Below, in pieces: positions 34,297-43,423 of a stretch of 53,010 bases of DNA. The notes beneath the pieces are model-generated. The model was given only the letters and a program-made list of their open reading frames with translations, was not told the DNA's origin and searched no databases. The DNA is from RUG14199 sp964629225 (GTDB lineage: Bacteria; Bacillota; Clostridia; Oscillospirales; CAG-272). The position numbers were made by a program, and so were the translations under genes. How positions within the stretch are numbered: the first letter of the stretch is position 1; each line of letters begins with the position of its first letter. The stretch is taken from NCBI GenBank assembly GCA_964629225.1, contig CAZVQC010000013.1:1-53010 (forward strand), in the 5' to 3' direction.

Positions 34297-34556
34297 CGTC
34301 ATATCATTTTTCGCAAGATACCCAAGAGTGTGGGCGGCGAATAAGTCATAAGTAGCCTCCGTCCAAGCAGTCATTATGTGCCCACACCTTTTAAGAACCA
34401 AGGGCACGGCTTTTTAAAACTTACGTTACGAAGCTTATTATCCAAAAAGATCGGGCAGATATTTCTCCTTCACCGCAATGCCGAAATGTTCTTTTAACTC
34501 TTCTTCCGACCGCCACTATCGCATCTGCCGTCATGATACGCTTTGCTGTCAACGCC

Positions 34557-34585
34557 ATTATACTCGAAAAGTTACCTATTGTCAG
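34557..34585 (-). promoter_or_regulatory. Orphan sigma-A-like promoter
   Basis: On the minus strand CTGACA (34580-34585), 17 bases, TATAAT (34557-34562). No intact gene follows; it may have served a lost gene or a short RNA. Confidence 0.5.
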
Positions 34586-34589
34586 TTTT

Positions 34590-34624
34590 TAAGTGCCCCC
34601 TGTCAAGTTGACAGAGAGCACTTA
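34590..34624. repeat. Palindromic element
   Basis: TAAGTGC-CCC-CTGTCAAGTTGACAG-AGA-GCACTTA folds into a near-perfect hairpin with one symmetric 3x3 internal loop. It lies 17 bases after the minus-strand gene and may be its terminator, a small mobile-element end or a short palindromic repeat. Confidence 0.55.
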
Positions 34625-34641
34625 GACAACAGAATAAATGA

Positions 34642-36726
34642 TCATTTTTCGGCTTTCGTCTTCTTAGTCGCCGCTAAAACTGCACCGAGAACTTTTTCGG
34701 GGACATCATCGAAGGTATCCCGTGAGTAAAAACGCAACTCTTCTCCGTCTCCGTTTTGGAGAGAAATGCCATCGTAAGAAAATTTAAGGCGGCAGTTGTC
34801 ACTCACTTTGACGGTAGTTTCCTTTCGCTCGTTAAGTGCCCTTTCCGAGTAGTAAAACAGAGCTTTCAGAACGTAATAGTCATAATTGCTTCTGATGCGG
34901 AATAGTTCAAACGTCACGTCAGAATTCATAAGTTGCCAATAGCTCGTGAAGCACGCCTCGTAAACGAAATCACCCTTGAATGATATCGGACGCTCAAGTG
35001 TCTCCCATTTTTCGATATCGAAGTAATAATAAGCTTCATTCTCATTACCACGGCTTGACTTTAAGGGGATCATCTTCCGCTTTACCACGTCAAATGAAGA
35101 TATCTTTCCATACAGTCTGATGCCGGGTCTTTGACTCTTTTTGGAATCATAAAGCGCAACATATTCAAGAGGCAGATCCTCACGTTTGATCTGTGCGGCG
35201 GGAACGTAATACTTCCTGTTCTTGATGCACCATTCAAGCTGTCTCCCGTTTCTGTATGAGCCGACTATCACCCGACGGTCGGAAAGGTCGATACCTTCAG
35301 GAAGTGCACAGTCACTCTTTTCTAAGTCGCAGATATCCGCAACGGTTTCCGTCTCCTTGACGATCAAAGAAGAAAGAATCTCGGTAAATGTGTCGGTATT
35401 ACCCGGAAGAAGCGGTATCATACCGTCTGCGGCATTGCACTTTTCATCTGACGCCAGGGGATAGATAACGTATCCGTCACAATCGTTAACGTCCCTCAAA
35501 ACACCGTAAAAGGGAGTGAAACGATGCTCGCATCCGTCGGCAAAGGTAAGAGATACCTCATCACCGCACATATCAACTACGGCAAAGACCTCACCGTCAT
35601 GTATCACGTTATAGGGAAAATCGATACCGTGATAAGACACGTCGTGTCCGAGGAGCATAGAAAGAATGCGGACGGTCATTCGCTTAGTCCATTCAAGATA
35701 GAACTCGGATACGGAGCGGACGACGTGATGGAAAAATGGGTCGCCCGGAAACAGAGCCTTGTGAAGATCCGTTAATGCGATTGCCAAAGCATCCTTGGAA
35801 GAGAGATTTCCTTTGCCCTTTGCGGAACGAACGGCAGAATCGTTTAATATGATATCAATATCCGTCAGAATATCTTCAAATCCATCGATCGGAACATCCG
35901 GAAATACGGTAGCAAACACCCGCATAACATAGAGAATATCACTTCTGACACCGTTAAGTGCGTACTTAATAGCTGCCGCAGAATACGACATTTTCCGGAA
36001 CCTATTAACATCGGTAATGCCGACGGTGCCGCAACCGACAGAATGCCTCTCAAACACCCTGAGTCCCCTGTGGGACGTGACACGTTTGGGCGACATATCA
36101 AGATAGTAAGCCTTGAATTTGGCGCCGGATGTATTGATCGCTCTTCTGATATCGGCAAGAACCGGATCAACCGCGCCTTTGACCTTTTTAAGAAAAATGT
36201 CGGCATCAAGGCATCCGCCGAGCATCCTCTCCACGGTATCGGTAAAAACATCAAAATTGAGTGATGCAAAGTCCTTTTTGTAGGAAAGTCGCTCCGGAAA
36301 AACATCAAATACAAACCTAAGTATCAAACTGTCATCTCCGAAGATCTCGATACAGTGGCTTCCTGGTGCGCCGGCGACAGTAAAAGAAAAAGCCCTTTCT
36401 GTTTCACCGTCGGAAGCAAAGGATGCTTTTTCGACTGCATCAAAAAGAACTGAAATACTGTCATATCCGCCAAAGGTAGCAGTAACGCCGTAACTCTTGC
36501 CGATAATAAAAACAGGATACGGATGTGTCACTATGATCTGCATTCCATCCTCAGCCTCCGTTTTACTGATAACAGGTGAAGGCATCATAACAGTCCGAAT
36601 ATTAAACGCCGACAGGACCGAGTCCGATATCTCACGGGGTAATAGGTAAGGGTCAAAATCAGATGTAACACTGAGAGAAACACCATCGGCCACGATCTCT
36701 ATCAGTTTCCTCTCTTCACTGCTCAT
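34642..36726 (-). CDS. Unrecognised 694-residue protein
   Basis: A soluble protein, no signal peptide or membrane span. I start at the ATG 36724-36726 (MSSEERKLIEIVADG), five bases after GGAGG; the frame extends 13 codons further to a GTG without a site. Residues about 1-150 look beta-rich, about 155-370 mostly helical (SPKRVTSHRGLRVFERHSVG, AIKYALNGVRSDILYVMRVF), and about 500-694 beta-rich with PGIRLYGKISSFDVVKRKMI, YYYFDIEKWETLERPISF and a basic tail. The last block recalls, from memory only, proteins of uncharacterised restriction-like loci (DUF2357-like); no nuclease motif could be confirmed. Own promoter upstream; no partner gene adjoins. Confidence 0.6.
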   Translation of the reverse strand: MSSEERKLIEIVADGVSLSVTSDFDPYLLPREISDSVLSAFNIRTVMMPSPVISKTEAEDGMQIIVTHPYPVFIIGKSYGVTATFGGYDSISVLFDAVEKASFASDGETERAFSFTVAGAPGSHCIEIFGDDSLILRFVFDVFPERLSYKKDFASLNFDVFTDTVERMLGGCLDADIFLKKVKGAVDPVLADIRRAINTSGAKFKAYYLDMSPKRVTSHRGLRVFERHSVGCGTVGITDVNRFRKMSYSAAAIKYALNGVRSDILYVMRVFATVFPDVPIDGFEDILTDIDIILNDSAVRSAKGKGNLSSKDALAIALTDLHKALFPGDPFFHHVVRSVSEFYLEWTKRMTVRILSMLLGHDVSYHGIDFPYNVIHDGEVFAVVDMCGDEVSLTFADGCEHRFTPFYGVLRDVNDCDGYVIYPLASDEKCNAADGMIPLLPGNTDTFTEILSSLIVKETETVADICDLEKSDCALPEGIDLSDRRVIVGSYRNGRQLEWCIKNRKYYVPAAQIKREDLPLEYVALYDSKKSQRPGIRLYGKISSFDVVKRKMIPLKSSRGNENEAYYYFDIEKWETLERPISFKGDFVYEACFTSYWQLMNSDVTFELFRIRSNYDYYVLKALFYYSERALNERKETTVKVSDNCRLKFSYDGISLQNGDGEELRFYSRDTFDDVPEKVLGAVLAATKKTKAEK

Positions 36727-36794
36727 ATTAGCCTCCGCAAGTACATTTTTACACACGCTTTGCACACGAATAACTCACACTTTTATACGAGATG

Positions 36795-36823
36795 ATATTA
36801 CCATGTTTTTCACTTCTTGACAA
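36795..36823 (-). promoter_or_regulatory. Probable promoter of the 694-residue protein gene
   Basis: On the minus strand TTGTCA (36818-36823), 17 bases, TAATAT (36795-36800), about 70 bases before the start codon. Confidence 0.5.
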
Positions 36824-37001
36824 GAGAAAAACGCAAAAAAAATCATCTTTTTTTGTAAAAAATCCCTTTTTTATCAAAATCAGCAGGATTTACTTCGATA
36901 ATCCCCATTTGCTTCCATTTATTTCTAGTACCTTCTGATTTCTTTTTTTCGCATAACAGTTTTCCAACAGGGGAAAAGTACGGTCATGCAACCGATAATT
37001 A

Positions 37002-37030
37002 TTGACAATTAGGCAAGGCGGTACTATAAT
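37002..37030 (+). promoter_or_regulatory. Sigma-A promoter of the DUF2961 gene
   Basis: Perfect TTGACA (37002-37007), 17 bases, perfect TATAAT (37025-37030). The A/T-rich 36830-36960 between the two divergent promoters holds no gene. Confidence 0.9.
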
Positions 37031-37060
37031 TGAGAAAAAGATGCTATTTCGGAGGCGGTT

Positions 37061-38872
37061 ATGTTAAGGCATTACGAATTGAGCGAGTTACCGATCATCA
37101 GGCGTGATCGGAGGGTATTTGAGGTATCGAGTTTTGATCGGAAGGAAGAGAACGGAGACTTCGGGCAGTTCCTTTATGAGGACAAAGACGGATCGAAAGT
37201 GCTTTTTGACGAAGTAGGCAAGGGTTGCATCAAGAGCATATGGGCTGCTGTTACAACGGATGAGGCTTGCCTTAAGTTTTATTTTGACGGCGAGGATGAG
37301 CCGAGATATGCGACTGGGCTTACAGGACTTTTCACCGGGGAGCTAAAAGATCTTGCTTCTCCCGCAAACACGTTTTTTGAGAGGGGACACTTTGAGGGTG
37401 TAGACTGTCGATGCGGTAACTGCTTTGAGCCGATTCCCTTTGAAAAGGGACTTAAAATAACTGCAGAGGGAAAGACCGATTTTTACTATCATATCATCTA
37501 CGAGAGATACTGCGATGACTTCGATCTTTCCATAGAAAGCAAATACGCCTTTGACCGAGCTTTTGACGGGGAGTATCCCGACAAAAAGACGACGACCTTT
37601 GAGACGGCTTTCAAGACAGACAAAAAATATTCCACTGTTTTTGAAACGGATTCATCGGGTGTCATAACAGAATTCACTGTGGAGGCAGACAGTAATGCAG
37701 ATCTGTCGGGAATATGCCTGGATATTTTCACCGAAGGTGATTCCATCGCCAAGATCGCCTGCCCGATCCTTGACTTTTTTGCTATTCCTCTCGGTTTTAC
37801 CGATATTGAGACGGTTGCCGTCAAAACAGAGAAAAATAACGGAAGGCTGATACTGACTTTCCGCCTTCCCATTCCCTATTGGCGCGGCATTGAGATCTGT
37901 TTTGTCGACCTTCAGCGGACGGGATGCAATCTCAAGCTGAAGCTTCATATTGAAGAGAATAAATACTCAGAGAACACGACCGGCTCACTGTACGGCGACT
38001 ACCGCCGTGGCGACACGGAGCTATACGAGGACTGGCTGATAGGTGATTTTTTCGGTTGCGGAAATATAGTGGGATTAGTTCAGACCTGCTTTGGCGACCA
38101 ATACTGCGAAGGAAATGAACACTTCTATGTCAACGGAGCTATGACTCCTTGCTTTAACGGGACCGGAACCGAGGACTTGTACCTTGGGTGTTACTGGCCG
38201 AATCTCAAATATGACTCTCCCGTTGCAGGCTGTACCAACGACGTGTACGCGCTGGGCGGTAACGACATTAAAGGTGCCTTTGAAAATCCTGCCGCATACT
38301 ACCGATTCTTTCACGATGCTCCAATATCATTTGAAAACGGCATCAAACTTGAGATACAGCACGGCGCTGTAGGTCAAACGTATTCAAACTATTCCTCCCT
38401 TTGCTTCTCATACAGGCAACCCTATCCACTGATGATGGAGACGGATGTTATCGACCTTGGCAGCAAAGGTTCTATGATGCTTCACTCATACGTTGCTAAT
38501 AATTTAGAAACATACCGCCTTACCGGAAAAAGTGAGGGAAAGAGAAAAGCACCTAAGTTTTCAAGGATAGGGCACCGTTGCTCACGAGCAAAAGTAACGT
38601 TCAAAGCAGCGATAAATGCCGAAAATGAGGGAGTTGTACTCAGGAGAATATTTGACAAAAGCCTCTCTCCTCAAAGTGCACGGGTGCTTGTAAACGGAAT
38701 ATATGCCGGAATTTGGCGCGACCCCGGATGCAACGTTTTTGCCCCGTTTGGTGACAGCGACTTTTATATTCCGAGATCCCTTGCCAAAGGGGACATACTG
38801 AACGTCACACTTGAGACCGATGAAGTGTTCACCGCATTTGAATACCGAATATTCTCAAGGCTGCGGCAATGA
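37061..38872 (+). CDS. DUF2961 / GH172-type glycosidase
   Basis: A 603-residue protein with the DUF2961 signature: CEGNEHFYVNGAMTPCFNGTGTEDLYLGCYW near residue 350, where the paired Glu residues (in EGNEHFYV and GTGTEDLY) match the catalytic region of GH172. Characterised GH172 members act on alpha-fructofuranosides, difructose anhydride or alpha-D-arabinofuranosides. No signal peptide is seen (MLRHYELSELPIIRRD), so it would act on imported sugars. The N-terminal 300 residues are longer and more divergent than in typical members. GGAGG precedes the ATG. Single-gene unit with its own strong promoter. Substrate is not assigned. Confidence 0.82.
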   Translation: MLRHYELSELPIIRRDRRVFEVSSFDRKEENGDFGQFLYEDKDGSKVLFDEVGKGCIKSIWAAVTTDEACLKFYFDGEDEPRYATGLTGLFTGELKDLASPANTFFERGHFEGVDCRCGNCFEPIPFEKGLKITAEGKTDFYYHIIYERYCDDFDLSIESKYAFDRAFDGEYPDKKTTTFETAFKTDKKYSTVFETDSSGVITEFTVEADSNADLSGICLDIFTEGDSIAKIACPILDFFAIPLGFTDIETVAVKTEKNNGRLILTFRLPIPYWRGIEICFVDLQRTGCNLKLKLHIEENKYSENTTGSLYGDYRRGDTELYEDWLIGDFFGCGNIVGLVQTCFGDQYCEGNEHFYVNGAMTPCFNGTGTEDLYLGCYWPNLKYDSPVAGCTNDVYALGGNDIKGAFENPAAYYRFFHDAPISFENGIKLEIQHGAVGQTYSNYSSLCFSYRQPYPLMMETDVIDLGSKGSMMLHSYVANNLETYRLTGKSEGKRKAPKFSRIGHRCSRAKVTFKAAINAENEGVVLRRIFDKSLSPQSARVLVNGIYAGIWRDPGCNVFAPFGDSDFYIPRSLAKGDILNVTLETDEVFTAFEYRIFSRLRQ

Positions 38873-39027
38873 ACTGAATACACCGAAAAGCTTCTGCAGA
38901 TACTTGACCTACTTGACGGGTGTATCAAGAACAATATCATCACACTTTGTCTGTGCATGGTCTTAATTGACAGAAAGATAACGCTCAAAGAGAAAGAGTA
39001 CATAAGGCGCCTTCGTAGGCAATATAC

Positions 39028-39078
39028 AATAAGACGGCTGTCTCAAAAGCACTTGCCTAACGAGACAGCCGTCTTATT
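39028..39078. terminator. Long bidirectional terminator
   Basis: AATAAGACGGCTGTCTC (39028-39044) pairs perfectly over 17 bases with 39062-39078, loop 17. It overlaps the stop codon of the convergent alpha-glucanase gene. Confidence 0.85.
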
Positions 39079-40966
39079 ATCTAATTCTGAAAACGACACC
39101 ACGCCAAGAAGGGACAGTAAAACTACATCCTTTTTCTCCTGTCATCATGCCCTCCGTATCAAAGATACATTCCACGTCAAAAAGAAATGTCTCCATCCTC
39201 GCGCTATTTCTCGTTACAACGACCAAAAGTTCCGATGCATCGTTGTAGCGTATGAACGAAAAATGATCATCGCCCGCACCGACGACCTCAAAAAGTCCCC
39301 CGTCAAATACCTCCTCGGAAAGTCTTAAATTACCGCATCTCCTAAAAGCATCCACAAGGTCTACCTCTTCTCTGCCCCAGGGATAGGGTCTTCTGCAAAA
39401 CGGGTCATGGTATCCTTCCATCCCGGCCTCATCGCCGTAGAATACCGATGGGATACCGTAGGCGAAAGAGATCAGCGTATAAGCGCATTTAAGCATGGTT
39501 TTGCCGCGTTTCTTTTCTTCTTCGGATAAGGATAGCCGTGAAAGTTCAAGCGGACTTCTACCGTCCCCGTTTTCGCCCACAAGCACGGTCAATATCCTTT
39601 CCGTATCGTGGGTACCGAGAAAATTCATAAGGCAGTCACTGACACACTTCGGATAATGGCGATAGACAGTTTCAAGAACGTACCGCAAGGTCTCATGATC
39701 TCCGTCTTTTATGAAGGAGATAACACCGTTTCTTAAAGGATAGTTCATCACGCTGTCGAGTTCATCACCCCTGAGGTATTCACGCCTCTCGCCGTAAGCT
39801 ATCTTGTTTGAGGCATCCTCCCAAACTTCACCAAGAACGGCGGTCTCATCTCCAAAGAATCTTACTGCCGTCCGCATCTCATCCAAGAATGTCTTATCAA
39901 GCTCATCGGCAACATCAAGGCGAAAACCCGATATCCCCACACTCATCCATTTATCTACGACTCCACCGGGCGAAAAAACGTACTCCTTCCACTCGGAGCC
40001 ACCGCTTTTTACCGCGGGTAAAATATCTACGCCCCACCAACAATCGTATTTATTCGGCCAGTTTTCGAATCTGTACCAAGGATAATAGGGAGACTCCTTT
40101 GATCTGTAAGCACCTCCGTTACCGTAGTTTCCAAACTTGTTGAAATAGACACTGTCGGCTCCGGTATGATTGAATACTCCGTCAAGTAGGATCCTCATTC
40201 CCCGCTTGCCTGCTTCAAAGCACAATTCTCGAAGGGCACTGTCCGATCCGAACATGGGATCTACCTTCATATAGTCCGCAGTATCGTATTTGTGGTTGGA
40301 TGGGGACTCAAATATTGGACTTAAGTAGATCACGGTAACACCGAGGGATGCAAGATAGTCAAGCTTTTCGATAACTCCGTAGAGGTCACCGCCGAAGAAT
40401 TCGTTATTGTCAAGCGGAGCACCTCTGTATTCGGGAAATTTCGGTATTCCGCACTCCCAATTCGGATTCAAGACTGCGCCGGGCTTCACCCGGCATCGAC
40501 CGGATCTTTTGAACCTGTCAACAAAGATGTGATACATCGTTCCCTTCTTGAGAAAACTCGGAGTTTTGAAGTCGGCACGATAGAGCATCAACTGCCTCTC
40601 ACCGAATTCATCCACAGGCAAAAGTTCCTCCGGTCTCTCACCGCCGAGGTAATGCTCACCCGTATCATCGCAGATAAGATATTCGTAATAATAAAGACCG
40701 GTATCTCTGAGTGAATACAGATCGTTAACATCAACGGTCACCTCAAAAGCTCCCTCAGAATCCTCCGTCATCTCAAAAGTTCTTGACACTTCCCCATCGG
40801 GGTTGTTCAGTCCGTCACAGTGAATACGGAGCCTTGCAGATAAGATACCGCTGCCGATCAATATGAATTGAATACTGCCACAGTCGGGGAAAGCGCCGAA
40901 AAGGCGGTATTCCACCGCCTCTCCGTTCGAGATATGGTACTTTAATTCTTTGTATCTTGTGTTCAT
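39077..40966 (-). CDS. GH13 alpha-glucanase (neopullulanase/cyclomaltodextrinase-like)
   Basis: A 629-residue cytosolic enzyme acting on alpha-1,4 glucans. An N-terminal beta domain of about 150 residues precedes the GH13 barrel, as in neopullulanases and cyclomaltodextrinases. The conserved regions are MRILLDGVFNHTGADS (I), GFRLDVADEL with the nucleophile Asp (II), AVLGEVWED with the acid/base Glu (III) and NFLGTHDTERIL (IV). No signal peptide. I start at the ATG 40964-40966, after AAGGAATGAT, which begins one base after the glgP stop codon; a frame to 41008 overlaps glgP. As the last gene of the glycogen operon it probably helps degrade glycogen or imported maltodextrins. Confidence 0.92.
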   Translation of the reverse strand: MNTRYKELKYHISNGEAVEYRLFGAFPDCGSIQFILIGSGILSARLRIHCDGLNNPDGEVSRTFEMTEDSEGAFEVTVDVNDLYSLRDTGLYYYEYLICDDTGEHYLGGERPEELLPVDEFGERQLMLYRADFKTPSFLKKGTMYHIFVDRFKRSGRCRVKPGAVLNPNWECGIPKFPEYRGAPLDNNEFFGGDLYGVIEKLDYLASLGVTVIYLSPIFESPSNHKYDTADYMKVDPMFGSDSALRELCFEAGKRGMRILLDGVFNHTGADSVYFNKFGNYGNGGAYRSKESPYYPWYRFENWPNKYDCWWGVDILPAVKSGGSEWKEYVFSPGGVVDKWMSVGISGFRLDVADELDKTFLDEMRTAVRFFGDETAVLGEVWEDASNKIAYGERREYLRGDELDSVMNYPLRNGVISFIKDGDHETLRYVLETVYRHYPKCVSDCLMNFLGTHDTERILTVLVGENGDGRSPLELSRLSLSEEEKKRGKTMLKCAYTLISFAYGIPSVFYGDEAGMEGYHDPFCRRPYPWGREEVDLVDAFRRCGNLRLSEEVFDGGLFEVVGAGDDHFSFIRYNDASELLVVVTRNSARMETFLFDVECIFDTEGMMTGEKGCSFTVPSWRGVVFRIR

Positions 40967-40967
40967 A

Positions 40968-43412
40968 TCATTCCTTAACGGGCTTGGTATGCCATATCTT
41001 CTCCGCATACTCTTTTATGCTTCTGTCGGAAGCGAAGAAGCCCGCTCCCGCAATATTGGCAAGAGATCTTCTGTTCCAAAGTGTCCTATCCTTGTAGTCC
41101 TCGCGTATCCGGGCGGATGCATTCATATAGGACTCGAAGTCCGCCATGCACATATAGGGGTCGGACACGCCGTGACCGAACAGGAAGTAGTTGACGAGAT
41201 TAGAAAAACTGTTACCGGCAAAGCCCCTTCTCAAGGTATCCATGACAGCCTGAAGCTTTTCACTCTTGGCGTAGAAACTTCCCGCATCGTATCCCGTCTT
41301 CCAAAGTTCATCCACCTCTGTGGCATTGAGACCGAAAATATAGATGTTGTCTTTTCCGACAGCCTCCTGCATCTCAACGTTTGCGCCGTCAAGTGTTCCC
41401 ACAGTCAACGCGCCATTGATCATGAACTTCATACAGCCGGTACCGCTGGCCTCTTTTCCCGCAAGAGATATCTGCTCACTGATGTCGGATGCGGGCATGA
41501 GTATCTCTGCGGTGCTGACGTTATAATCCTCAAGATAGATGACTCTGATCTTTTCTCTGAGTATGGGATCCTTTTCTATTTCCCTACCAATGCTCCAGAT
41601 CAGCTTGATAATGTCCTTCGCAAGATAGTATCCGGGTGCGGCTTTTCCTCCGAAAATGAAAGTACAGGGCTCGATATCAGCATTTGGATTGTTTTTAAGT
41701 TCGTTGTAATAGGAGATTATCTTCAGCGCATTAAGTGTCTGTCTTTTGTACTCATGGATCCTCTTGACCTGAACGTCAAATATCGATCCGGTATCTACAC
41801 TGACACCCGTGCGCGCAAAAAGCTCCTTTGAAAAACGAAGCTTGTTCTCCGCTTTGATGGTCTCAAGTCTCTCAAGAACAGATGCATCATCCTTGAACTT
41901 GAGAAGCTCGGACAGCCTCTCCGGATCCTTCTTAAAACCGTCTCCGATGCATTCCTCGATCAAAGAAGTCAGACCGGGGTTGGAGTAACACAGCCATCTT
42001 CTGTGAGCAATACCGTTTGTCACGTTAGTGAACTTGTAGGGCATCGCTTTGTAGTAGTCGTGAAATACCGTCTTTTTAAGAATGTCCGAATGAAGCGCAG
42101 ATACTCCGTTGACCGTGTGGGATGCTGCCACGCTGAGGTTAGCCATTCTCACCTTGTTGTGAGCGATGATAGCCATTTGCGAGATCCTATCCCAGTCACC
42201 GGGATACATATTCCAAAGATCGGCACACAGACGGCGGTTGATCTCCTCGGTGATCATGTAGATACGGGGCAATTTCAACTTGAAAAGATCCACGTTCCAG
42301 CTTTCAAGTGCCTCCGGCATCACCGTATGATTAGTATAGGAGACCACCGACGTTACCACACTCCATGCCCTGTCCCATGAGTAGGAATACACGTCCATTA
42401 AGATCCTCATAAGTTCGGGAATAACAAGCGCAGGGTGGGTGTCATTGATGTGGATGGCCACCTTATCGGCAAAATTGTAAAGAGTGCCGTAGGAGGCAAG
42501 ATGATCCGCAATGATACTTTGGAGCGAGGCGGAAACGAGGAAGTACTGCTGGCTCAGCCTGAGAAGCTTACCCTCCTCATGATCGTCCGAGGGATAGAGC
42601 ACCTTGGATATCAGTTCCGCGTCGGTATTGTCCTTCATAGCCTTCACGTACTGTCCCTGTGAGAACAGATTCATGTTGACCGTACTGTTGTTATGGGCTC
42701 TCCAAAGGCGAAGATTGTTGACTGCCATGGAATCACTTCCGGATATCATCATATCGTAAGGAACGGCAGCCACCTCGGTGTAGTTCTCGTGAACAATATT
42801 GAGTTTTCCCTCATCCCAGTTTTCACTGATATGACCGCCGAAGCGAACTGTGAAGGTCTTGTCCGTTCTGGGCACGAGCCATCCGTCCCCCTCGGAAAGC
42901 CAAGTATCGGGAAGCTCCACCTGATTTCCATCGATTATCTTCTGCTTGAAAAGTCCGTACTCATAGCAAAGTGAAAACCCGGTTGCGGGATAGTCAAGAG
43001 TAGTAAGGGAGTCCATAAAGCAAGCGGCAAGTCTTCCGAGTCCGCCGTTGCCGAGTCCCGGATCCGGTTCGGCTTCATAAAGAGCATCAAGATCAAATCC
43101 CATATCTGCGATGACCTTGCGGAAATCCCCCTCAATACCCAGATTCTTAAGATTGTTCTTAAGAGACGGGCCGATGAGAAATTCCATGCAAAGATAGTAA
43201 GTCTTCTTCGCCTTGTCCCGCTTTATCGCTTCTTTGAATTTTGACCTTTTCTGGGTCAAAAGATCCTTGACACAGAGCACGGAAGCTTTGTACACTTGAT
43301 TTTCCGACGCTGTGTCGGGTGTCGTTCCGAAATATCCCGACAGTTTTCTCTGAAGGGCTTCCTTAATGCTTTTCTTTGAAATAGTCTCGTTCAATTGGTT
43401 CACACTCTCCAT
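40968..43412 (-). CDS. glgP: Glycogen phosphorylase
   Basis: PLP enzyme releasing glucose 1-phosphate from glycogen. The 814-residue protein shows YYLCMEFLIGPSL, EPDPGLGNGGLGRLAACFMDSL near residue 115, and the PLP-lysine region EASGTGCMKFMINGALTVGTLDGANVE near residue 660. The usual EASGTGNMKF has Cys in place of Asn here. Length and order are those of the GT35 family. The ATG at 43410-43412 has only a weak ribosome site and follows glgA by 11 bases; translational coupling is likely. It provides glucose 1-phosphate for the same pool that glgC uses. Confidence 0.96.
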   Translation of the reverse strand: MESVNQLNETISKKSIKEALQRKLSGYFGTTPDTASENQVYKASVLCVKDLLTQKRSKFKEAIKRDKAKKTYYLCMEFLIGPSLKNNLKNLGIEGDFRKVIADMGFDLDALYEAEPDPGLGNGGLGRLAACFMDSLTTLDYPATGFSLCYEYGLFKQKIIDGNQVELPDTWLSEGDGWLVPRTDKTFTVRFGGHISENWDEGKLNIVHENYTEVAAVPYDMMISGSDSMAVNNLRLWRAHNNSTVNMNLFSQGQYVKAMKDNTDAELISKVLYPSDDHEEGKLLRLSQQYFLVSASLQSIIADHLASYGTLYNFADKVAIHINDTHPALVIPELMRILMDVYSYSWDRAWSVVTSVVSYTNHTVMPEALESWNVDLFKLKLPRIYMITEEINRRLCADLWNMYPGDWDRISQMAIIAHNKVRMANLSVAASHTVNGVSALHSDILKKTVFHDYYKAMPYKFTNVTNGIAHRRWLCYSNPGLTSLIEECIGDGFKKDPERLSELLKFKDDASVLERLETIKAENKLRFSKELFARTGVSVDTGSIFDVQVKRIHEYKRQTLNALKIISYYNELKNNPNADIEPCTFIFGGKAAPGYYLAKDIIKLIWSIGREIEKDPILREKIRVIYLEDYNVSTAEILMPASDISEQISLAGKEASGTGCMKFMINGALTVGTLDGANVEMQEAVGKDNIYIFGLNATEVDELWKTGYDAGSFYAKSEKLQAVMDTLRRGFAGNSFSNLVNYFLFGHGVSDPYMCMADFESYMNASARIREDYKDRTLWNRRSLANIAGAGFFASDRSIKEYAEKIWHTKPVKE

Positions 43413-43423
43413 GGTTTTCTGTT

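Larger units (their letters stand above)
34299..34641. other. Gene-poor stretch with regulatory-looking remnants
   Basis: No convincing gene. It holds GTGTGGGC (34328-34335), GTGCCCACAC (34378-34387) and GGGCAC (34402-34407) plus TTTTT, which form two competing hairpins on the plus strand; a promoter on the minus strand; and a long palindrome. Minus-strand fragments such as EEELKEHFGIAVKEKYLPDL with a stop just before them suggest a decayed gene. Confidence 0.45.
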
